From assembly GCA_963556145.1 (NCBI GenBank), contig OY744462.1, forward strand, positions 620,001-684,000: a stretch of DNA of 64,000 bases. Reading direction: 5' to 3'. The stretch is from Hygrocybe punicea (lineage: Eukaryota; Basidiomycota; Agaricomycetes; Agaricales; Hygrophoraceae). A program made the position numbers and the translations under genes. The number at the start of each line of letters is the position of its first letter. The stretch's first letter is position 1. The notes below the pieces were generated by a model that saw nothing but the letters and a program-made list of their open reading frames with translations, was not told the origin of the DNA and searched no databases. Below, piece after piece: positions 55,930-64,000 of this stretch.

Positions 55930-56719
55930 CACTTCAGGCCACCCGATTTCCTAAACTTGTAGATGTAACTGAATGGGTCGTATGTTACTTCTACATGTTG
56001 AGAAACAACAGGTCTGGCCTAGGGCTAATATCCATGTCTTTGGGCTTTCCCTGGGCTCTGGGGATGTCCCTGGGCTGTCCCTGGTCCAAAGCATTGGGAC
56101 AATGGGATGTCCCTGGTGCCAGGGGGTCATTTGGGATGTCCCAAACTAATTTTTGGATATTTTTTGAAATATTTTTTTTGCTGTGGCCACAATGATAGTG
56201 TGGTTATTAGTCAATGGAATGTTAGTAGCCATCATATACAACATATGATAGCTGTATAGCTACATGCATGTGACTTGTAGACTCTGGTTGACCACAGCCA
56301 ATTCAGGTGGATGATGTTGGTTGTCAAGATTGCAATCATATAGCTACTCAGTCTTCATGACAGAGCATATTTAATTATGATGGACAAGGAAAAGGAATTG
56401 AACTAGAAGAGAACAATTAAATATTCTTTGACATAATATTGAGAACCTGCTTAAAGAACATTCTGCTCATGGAACTGACTGTATGATCTACTATTCAAAC
56501 TAAATATTAGATGTTAGCCAATCAAAATGCAACATGTTGATTTGTCTCCAGAATGTTCTGAGATTTAAGAGAATGGACTGGGAGAGTGTAGAGATATCTT
56601 GTGAAAGGACAGTAGAGTAGCCTATGTCTGACACTGAGTTATTATAAGCATGATAGTAGAAGATTCTTTGTATACATGTTTGCTGGCTCTGGTACCGTGC
56701 AGGGATTTCCTATGAACTG

Positions 56720-57180
56720 AAGTGGGACATCCCATAAACAGACCTGGGACATTCCAATATAGACTGGAGGCATCTCATGAACAGCAGTGGGACATCCCAT
56801 CAGAGACCTGGGGCATCCCATTACAGTCCTGGGACATCCCATCAGGGTCCTGGAACATTCTATTACAATCCTGGGGTGTCCCAGTGACATTCCTGGGACA
56901 TCCCACTATAGACCTGGGACATCCCCATACAACTCTGGGACAGCCCATTATAGACCAGGGACGTCCCTGTGACAGCCCTGGGACAGCCCAGTAGAGACCT
57001 GGGACATCCCTGGGACGTCCCTGGGACAGCCCTCGGACAGCCCAGTAGGACCTGGGACATCCTTGGGACAGCCCATTAGAGACCTGGGACTTCCCTGGGA
57101 TAGCCCTGGGACAGCCCAGTAGAGACCTGGGACATCCCTGGGACAGCCCTGGGACACACCATTAGAGACCTGGGACATGC
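56720..57180. repeat. GGGACATCCC minisatellite
   Basis: About twenty copies of CTGGGACATCCC or CTGGGACAGCCC separated by 5-15 bp. The decamer GGGACATCCC is an imperfect palindrome. Further copies occur at 56040-56150, 60405-60545 and 61110-61720, all within the foldback element. Confidence 0.9.
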
Positions 57181-57243
57181 AACTACTTAAAATAGATATA
57201 GCAAATTAAATAATTATTTTACCTAAATACATAGTATTCTACT

Positions 57244-58435
57244 TCATCAGGGGAGAGGCAGGGAGGTGGAGGTGGAGGAGAGGACAGGAGAGGGGGCAAT
57301 GGCAGGGGGAATGGCAAGGGGTGGGCAGGGGGAGAAGGGGCAGGAGGTGGATGGGAGGTGGGGATAGTGGATGGTAGGCAGGAGGAGAAGGGGCAGGTTA
57401 GGAAGGGGGAGAAGGGGTAGGAGCCAGTCAGGGGGAGAAGGGAAAGGAGGAGGTAGAAGGGGAAGGGGAAAGGAGGGAAAGGGAGGACCAACAAAATTAC
57501 ATACCGGTGTTCCCCTGGTGTCCACGCCCCTCCGCATCCTCGCCCTTGTCCCCGTCCTCGTCACCCTAGTCGTCGTCCCCGTCTCCGTCTCCGTCACCGT
57601 CGCCGTCCCAGTCCCCGCCGTCGTCCCGGTTGTCGTTGTCGTTGTCGTTGTCATCCCCGTCCCCGTCCTCGTCATCGTCCCGGTCCCGGTCCTGGTCTTT
57701 GTCCTCATCCCCATCCTCATCCTCGTCCTCATCGTTGTCATTATCGTTGTCATTGTCGTCCCCATCCCCGTCCTCGTCCTCGTTGTCCTCGTTGTCCTCG
57801 TTGTCCTCGTTGTCCTCGTTGTCCTCGTTGTCCTCGTTGTCCTCATTGTCCTCGTTGTCCTCGTTGTCCCCATCCTTGTCCTTGTCATCCTTGTCCTTGT
57901 CCTCATCGTCCTCATCGTTACTGCGTGGCCCTGTTCCCATTCGTGTTGTCGTTGTCGTCCCGTTTGCCATCCCGTCCTCGCTATTTCCATCCTCGTCGTC
58001 CCTGTTGCCGTTGTCCTTGTTGTCCTGGGCTCCATGGTCCTGTTTCCGTGTCCGATCGTCCTCATTTCCGTCGTCCATGGTTCCCGTGCCCGCTGCCCTC
58101 CTCGTCGTCCTCGCCTTCGTTGGCCCTGCCTGTTGTCGTAGTTCCCGCGCCCGCTGTCTCGTCGTCTTCCACGTTCTTGCCGTCGTCGCGTTCATCCTCA
58201 TTCTTGTCTTCGTTTATGCCGTCGTCATCATTCCCGTCGTCCTCGTTCTTGCTGTTGTGGTTGGCCTGGGTTGTCCCCATTCACGGCTGCATCCTCCGTC
58301 TCCTTGTTGCCTGCACCGTGTCTGCTTGTTGTTGCTGTTGCGTTCGCGTTCGTTTGGCGCGAGGGTGGGGCAAAAAACCTACAAATGTTTAAGTATTCAG
58401 TAGAATGAAGAAAAAAGATGAAGAACACTTACCTG
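57244..58435 (-). CDS. Asp/Asn-rich ORF, left arm copy
   Basis: Minus-strand copy of the gene at 59120-60005. A splice acceptor precedes VFCPTLAP-like coding near 58375. The main frame is Asp/Asn/Glu/Gly-rich, with a 9-bp unit (GACAACGAG, about nine copies, 57780-57860) giving repeated DNE. It is shifted relative to the right arm copy, so at least one is broken. A pyrimidine/purine tract follows (57244-57500). Confidence 0.4.
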
Positions 58436-58494
58436 GGGTGCTCTGGCATCCACACCCGTTGTTGCATCGTGGCTGAAAATGCCTCTGCCAAAAT

Positions 58495-58865
58495 TGGACC
58501 CTTGAACAGCTAACTTTGCGAGTACACGTCTGAAAAATCTAAAATTAATTCTAGGAGTGCTAGGTAAGGTATATATTGTGTTCCAGACAAGTGCCTGGTA
58601 GTTGGTGGTGCAGGGAATGTGTTGGGGCCAAAATGGAGTTGGATCTTTGCATTGTGGCTAAACAATCAAGAGTCCGTATAAGCCAACACAATCATGAATG
58701 GAATGTGAGTGACAAGTTCATCATATTTTGGCCCCAACACATTCCCTGCACCACCAACTACCAGGCACTTGTCTGGAACACAATATATACCTTACCTAGC
58801 ACTCCTAGAATTAATTTTAGATTTTTCAGACGTGTACTCGCAAAGTTAGCTGTTCAAGGGTCCAA
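58495..58865. repeat. central palindrome of the foldback element
   Basis: Inverted pair around 58680: 'cacgtctgaaaaatctaaa' left, its complement right, with GGCCCCAA/TTGGGGCC shoulders. It sits between two outward-facing frames, where a shared promoter would be. Confidence 0.8.
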
Positions 58866-58959
58866 TTTTGGCAGAGGCATAAAATGCATTGTGAATATCT
58901 CCACATATAAAATAAAATAAAATACACAAACTCCCCTCGGGTTAGGTATATCATACTTA

Positions 58960-60005
58960 CTTCTCTTCAGGGTCTTGCCCTGGCCATTGAGGTGTTGTAG
59001 TACATGTAATAATAATAAGAAAATCCAGCCACCCTTCCCTATATGGCAACTCGACCCCGTTTGGGACATTGGCAAATCCCAGTTGAAAGTCTCACGCATG
59101 AGTTCAACAAGACTTGTCATTTTCAGCCACGACGCAACAATGGGTGTGGATGCTAGAGCACCCCAGGTAAGTGTTCTTCATCTTTTTTCTTCATTCTACT
59201 GACTACTTAAACATTTGTAGGTTTTTTGCCCCACCCTCGCGCCAAACGAATGCGAACGCAACAGCAACAACAAGCAGACACGGTGCAGGCAACAAGGAGA
59301 CGGAGGATGCAGCCGTGAATGGGGACAACCCAGGCCAACCACAACGGCAAGGAGGACGATGGGAATGACGGCGACGGGGTAAACGAAGACAAGAACGACG
59401 GCGAGAACGGGGAAGACGACGACACAGTGGGCATGGGAACTACGACAACGGGACGACAACGGGCAGGGCCAATGAAGGCGAGGACGACGAGGAGCGCAGT
59501 GGGCACGGGGACAGGGACGGGAACAACAGACGACGGAAACGAGGACGACCAGGACGGGGGAACGGGACGACGAGGACATGGAGCCAAGGATGACGGCAAC
59601 AGGGACGGAAATGGCAAGGACGGGATGGCAAATGGGACGGCAAGGACAACACGAACGGGAACAGGGCCACGTGGTAACGAGGATGACGAGGACTACGACG
59701 AAGACGGGGACGACAACGACGGGGACGGGGACGGCAACAACAACAACAACAACGGGGACGGGGACAGGGACGAGGACAGCAATGACAACGACAATGACAA
59801 CGACAATGACAATGATGGGGACCGGGACGAGGACGAGGACCGGGACCGGGACAACGACGAGGACGACAAGGGCAGGGACCAGGACGGGGACGAGGACGAG
59901 GATGACGGGGACGAGGACGAGGATGACGGGGACGAGGACGAGGATGACGGGGACGAGGGTGAGGACGCGGAGGGCCGTGGACACCAGGGGAACACCGGTA
60001 TGTAA
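58960..60005 (+). CDS. Asp/Asn-rich ORF, right arm copy
   Basis: Short spliced start: an exon reading FPIWQLDPVWDIGKSQLKV and ending VDARAPQ at 59166, a GTAAGTG...TTTGTAG intron, then VFCPTLAPNECERNSNN. The frame from 59319 is 228 codons of Asp, Gly, Asn, Thr and Arg, with an 18-bp unit (GACGAGGACGAGGATGAC...) three times near 59890-59950, ending at a GTATGT that may be a donor site. Low complexity, no domain. The 236 bp at 58881-59116 are absent from the left arm. Confidence 0.4.
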
Positions 60006-60308
60006 TTTTGTTGGTCCTCCCTTTCCCTTCTTTCCCCTTCCCCTCCTCCCTCCTCCCTTCCTTCTCCCCCTGACTGGCTCCTACCCCTTCTCCCCCTTTC
60101 TGCCCTATCTCCCCCTGCCCCCCCTGCCTACCATCCACCATCCACCATCCCCACCTCCCATCCACCACCTGCCCCTTCTCCTCCTGCCCACCCCCTGGCA
60201 TTCCCCCTGGCATTCCCCCCTCTCCTCCACCTCCCTGCCACTCCCCTGATAAAGTAGAATGTATGTAGGTAAAATAATTATTTAATTTGATATATCTATT
60301 TTAAGTAG

Positions 60309-61079
60309 TTGCTAAATTCAAATTATGTAACAGTGAATCACTGGTATAATTATTATTGTATGACTTGGCAGATGCTGAGCAAGCAGGCAGTCCCACCAGC
60401 CTGTAGATTGGGATGTCCCACAACCTTTGGGACATCCCAAAAGCTGACAGGGATGTCCCACAAGCCAGCAGGGATGTCCCACAGCCTCAGTGGGATGTCC
60501 CAGACAAGGCTGTGGGATCTCCCAACCAAGCCTCTGTGGGATGTCTCCTTACTTTAAGCCCAAGTCCACTTTCCTCAAGAAGCACTCTAATCTTAACATA
60601 GATCAACAATTAGATCTCTCCTCTGCATTTGTATCCCAGTCAGCCATTGTATGCACAGCCAATGATGTAAGAACAACTGATATCAGGATCAAAATTTCTT
60701 CATAATACACTTGTTTAATTTTCAGCTCAGCCTCTCCTCTCACTCCTCTTTGTCTATTATACATGCTCTGCTCACTCACTGCCCTACAAGCTTCAGCCTG
60801 CCACATGCACAAGGGATTGGTTTACTAGCAGCACACCCTCAATCCTCCCCCTCTTGCCAGCCTCATCACCCAACAACTCCAGCTTTTTCCTCTCCCACTC
60901 CTTCTGTCTTTATAAGTGGAAACAACTGCTTTATCTCCACCCTGCCACTGACCCCAAAGGACAATCAGCTCTGTGACTCTCAAAAGAATAAGCATGTACA
61001 ATCTTATACTATGCTATAGCACCCATGGTACCCATAGTGGCCATGACAAGGCCTTGAAATTTACAACTAGATGCTATCA
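60309..61079. other. foldback element right interior, unassigned
   Basis: Contains GGGATGTCCC copies (60405-60545), then a stretch with a 102-codon frame at 60711-61019 that shows no domain. It has no partner in the left arm. Confidence 0.4.
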
Positions 61080-61377
61080 TCATTCAAAGTTTTCTATTAC
61101 ATACCTAGGGAAGGGGTGTCCCAAATGCCCCCATACACCCCCTCTGCTGATATCTGATAGCAGCAGATGCTGTCTAGATAGTAGCCAAACATTGCCAAGG
61201 GATGTCCCATATGGCCCCCAGACACCTCGTTTGTCAGGGATGTCCCATGGGACATGGGAGAAGACCACCACTAAATGTTGCCCCATGGGCTGTCCCAGCA
61301 TATCAGACCAGGGACAATGGGATATCCCAACCTGTCAGACCAGGGATGATTGCTTTGGCCCAGGGAGAACCAGTGGA

Positions 61378-61453
61378 TTTCTCAACATGTAGTTACTTTA
61401 GTAGGAACGCCGAGATGTAACTACATGTTGAGAAATTTGGGCAGCCTGAAGTG
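61378..61453. repeat. internal terminus-like hairpin
   Basis: ATTTCTCAACATGTAGTTAC pairs with its complement across 20 bp, followed by GCAGCCTGAAGTG. This resembles the right end of the foldback element (CTGAAGTG at 61838-61845), suggesting a second, older element end inside it. Confidence 0.6.
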
Positions 61454-62049
61454 GTCAACCAGAGTCTACAAGTCACATGCATGTAGCTATACAGCTATCA
61501 TATGTTGTATATGATGGCTACTAACATTCTATTGACTAATAACCACACTATCATTGTGGCCACAGCACAAAAAATATTTCAAAAAATATCCAAAAATTAG
61601 TTTGGGACATCCCAAATAACCCCCTGGCACCAGGGATGTCCCATGTCCCTGGGACATCCCATTGTCCCAATGCTTTGGACCAGGGACAGCCCAGGGACAT
61701 CCCAGGGACATCCCCAGAGCCAAGGAAAAGCCCAAGGACATGGATATTAGCCCTGGGCCAGACCTGTTGTTTCTCAACATGTAGAAGTAACATACGACCC
61801 ATTCAGTTACATCTACAAGTTTAGGAAATCCAGTGGCCTGAAGTGGCCAAATTCTGCATTTCTGACAGTTCTTTGTTGAGAAAATTCAGAAATAAACCAG
61901 ATTTTTGGAATTTTGTTCTCAAATATTTTCATGATAGGATTTATCTTGAGGTCTTAAAAACAAAAACTTTGGAGCAGAACACAAATTTGTATGATGCAGA
62001 ATTTAATCCAAAAAAGAAATTTATCATAATTAGTCACATAACACACAAG

Positions 62050-62540
62050 ATCTCTACCCCCCAAAGTCTGACAGCCAAAGCACTGGAGGAGTGAGTAAGA
62101 GAGCCCCAATAGAATGTGAGTATCACCCCAAAAGTGGTACAATGTTTCTCCTTATGCCATACTCCTCCTCCTCATACCTCCCCATATTCAGATCTCTACC
62201 TCCAGACAATGAATGGCCAAACAGTGAGAGAAGCAATCAGGGGGGACCTAATGGAGTGTAGGGATCACCCCAAAAGTAGTAGAATGTTTCTCATTGAGTC
62301 ATACTGACCCCCTCCTCTTCATGCCCCCCACATCCCATATCTCTATCCCCTGAAGCTGGACAGCCAAATCCTGTGGGGACCAGCTAGAGAGGACTCAATG
62401 GAGTGTATTAATAGCACAAGGAGTTGTACAATGTTTCCTATTGTGTCATGCTGACCCCTTTCTCAGGCTCCACACTCCAGATCTTGACCCCCCAAAGACA
62501 GATGGCAAAATCCTGGAAGGACCAGTTAGGAGGGACCACC
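62050..62540. repeat. ~155-bp tandem repeat, three units
   Basis: Units share 'gacagccaaa', 'caatggagtgta', 'tcaccccaaaagtagtac', 'aatgtttctcattg' and 'catactgacccc'. A related single unit is at 7440-7530. Non-coding. Confidence 0.7.
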
Positions 62541-62689
62541 TTCACCTCATTTGTGTCAACACTGAGGGCTCAAAGTATCTTGTCCCTTGTGTCCATGCCT
62601 TGTGCACATCCACCAACTTTTTCCTAACCGGAGGTCAGTACTGACATGTAGTTTCATTAGTTTTCTTAGTTTCCCTAGCTGTATAGCAT

Positions 62690-62930
62690 AGAAGGGTGAC
62701 CATCTGGGTCATGGAAGGTGTGATTGTGCAGTCTGTGCATGATCTGCTTCCACCCTTCTAAAGTCAACTAATGGGGATGGCTGTCTGAGCTATGGAGGAT
62801 GTGGTTGTGCAGTTTGTGCACAGCTCTCCTCCAGTCCCCAATATGATTCACCAGAGGGGGCAATTTATGCCATGGGAGTTGTAATTGTGCATTCTGTGCA
62901 CTATTCACTTCCACTCTCTGGATGTGTGTT
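62690..62930. repeat. ~90-bp tandem repeat, three units
   Basis: 'tcatggaaggtgtgattgtgcagtctgtgca' type units recur near 62709, 62795 and 62870, each followed by a pyrimidine-rich 'ctcttcca' segment. Non-coding. Confidence 0.7.
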
Positions 62931-62937
62931 GTTGAGG

Positions 62938-63115
62938 ACAGTCTCTCTGGACCCTTCAATGACTCAAGACTGGGACTTTGTCGGATCTCCCTTAAGACTT
63001 GTCCAGAGCACTTAGTAAAATTAAAAATAAGGTGGTCTCTCTGGACCCTTCAAAGACTTGACACTGAGACTTTGTTGGACCTTTCTTGACACTTGTCTGA
63101 TATTGTCCGAGTTTT
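62938..63115. repeat. ~100-bp duplication
   Basis: 'tctctctggacccttcaa.gact' at about 62941 and 63041, each followed by 'gactttgt(c/t)gga' and 'acttgtc'. Confidence 0.7.
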
Positions 63116-63640
63116 ATTCAATTCTCTTCAAAATCACCTAATATTTGCATAAATATTGTAATAAGAACATGTCATATATACAACAAAAAATATGGGGCCT
63201 GTGTGTACTAGCTAGGTGTTGTCAAAGGCCATATGGAAGGGAGCATGTTTGTGTCAAACAATGATTGGTAAGATTTTTCCATGGTTCACCAAGATTGAAA
63301 ACTTTTTTCTCAACTTGAACTACATCCTGATGACTTTCAAATGCCTTATCCTCCTGCTACTTCTTTCACTCATAATTTTATCACATCTGAATAGCCCAAA
63401 GGTCCCATTTGTCTTCAGATCCAACACATTTAAATTGCTAAATTGATTTATGTTAGTGGTCATCCACCGAAGCTCACATCAATGGCAAACCCAGTCACAA
63501 TGTCTATGGAGTTAGCTAATTTCTTTGGGAGGGTTTCGGTCAATCAATCCAACCACCTCTATATCTACTGAATCTAATAAATAACCTGGTCCAGCAGAAT
63601 GGTTTAGTATTACTTCTCAGACGTATTCAATCCCAATCTA

Positions 63641-63830
63641 CTGGCCCAATTTGGTGGGTGTATTATCCTCTCTGCCCAGACAGTTGGGTGTATTGTCTGC
63701 TCTACCCAGACAGTTGGGTATAATGTTGCCTCTGCCTAGACAGTTGGGTGTATTGTCCACTCTGCCGAAACAGTTGGGTGTATTATTCTCTCTGTTCAAA
63801 CAATTGAATGCATTGTCATCCTTTTCTGGT
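63641..63830. repeat. 30-bp tandem repeat, six units
   Basis: CAGTTGGGTGTATT recurs exactly every 30 bp (63651, 63681, 63711, 63741, 63771, 63801) with 'ctctgcccaga' between. No spacer variation, so not CRISPR. Non-coding. Confidence 0.9.
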
Positions 63831-64000
63831 CAATACAAGGTAATAATATATTCATTGCTCTACCAGTCAATGTATTTTAGGTCAACTATACTATTCTTGC
63901 AGTACAATAAATATTTCTATGCCATCTTATGTATTGGTATAGGTATCTTACCCTGGCATTTTGCTACTTTGATATTATGGCTGAGCCAAGCAGTGAAGTT

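Larger units (their letters stand above)
55930..61845. mobile_element. 5.9-kb giant foldback element
   Basis: Ends CACTTCAGGCCAC on both sides and 7-bp flanks GCCAAAT (55923-55929, 61846-61852). The outer arms match over about 367 bp (55930-56296 versus 61480-61845) with few changes. Inside, a second inverted block pairs 57220-58460 with 59140-60280, and a third pairs about 58503-58587 with 58773-58857. It thus looks like a head-to-head duplicated element. No transposase motif recognised. Confidence 0.8.

Noticed and set aside
56642..57178. Frames reading repeated SQGCPRDVPG-like peptides
   Set aside because: Direct translation of the GGGACATCCC minisatellite.
63641..63830. Possible CRISPR array
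   Set aside because: Units are contiguous with no unique spacers, and the context is fungal.

Overview
This window reads as repeat-rich chromosomal DNA of a basidiomycete fungus, most likely an Agaricomycete. The basis is short GT-AG introns (about 50-60 nt) with CTAAT-type branch sites, no bacterial operon structure, and transposon families typical of mushroom genomes: Ty3 LTR elements with long Gag ORFs, solo copia-type LTRs, Helitrons with a GCAVCG-type N-terminal domain, and hAT-like and TA-target MITEs. I cannot name the genus. Most reading frames are transposon-derived, and much of the structure is insertion into insertion.

Layout, left to right. 1-737 is a purine-only-like GA satellite. 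738-7079 is a decayed Ty3 element (Ty3-1) split by a hAT-like MITE (3980-4828) and by a solo copia-type LTR (6664-6951, perfect 5-bp duplication). 8210-9320 is a 203-bp tandem repeat carrying another hAT-like MITE. 9471-15126 is a broken Helitron split by two palindromic MITEs, one of which holds a third. 17357-45019 holds four spliced non-transposon-like genes, here called A(-), B(+), C(-), D(+). Gene B is split by a 16.9-kb full-length Ty3 element (Ty3-2, minus strand, LTRs 20832-22733 and 35867-37767). That element is itself split by a 1,780-bp TRIM-like element with two identical 156-bp LTRs (30042-31821). Gene D is split by a solo LTR of the Ty3-2 family (42212-44110). 46067-50763 is a second, better preserved Helitron with its own MITE and a downstream copia-type LTR.

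From 51718 the sequence is mostly repeats: a foldback element, a GC-rich satellite (52556-54090), a small two-exon gene (54426-54814), a 5.9-kb giant foldback element (55930-61845) carrying two outward-facing copies of an Asp/Asn/Gly-rich reading frame and many GGGACATCCC-type repeats, then four short tandem repeat tracts to the end.

What ties it together: in several cases removing an insert plus one target-site copy restores an uninterrupted reading frame, which fixes the boundaries to the base. Genes A, B and C form tail-to-tail and divergent pairs with D. A, B and C each carry a single premature stop of the kind a C-to-T change would make; C looks like an ATP-grasp-fold protein and the others have no function I can name. 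The Ty3-2 LTR has an unusually clear promoter: a 31-bp GATA-site tandem array, ten TGASTCA sites, then a TATA box. No rRNA, tRNA or CRISPR features were found.
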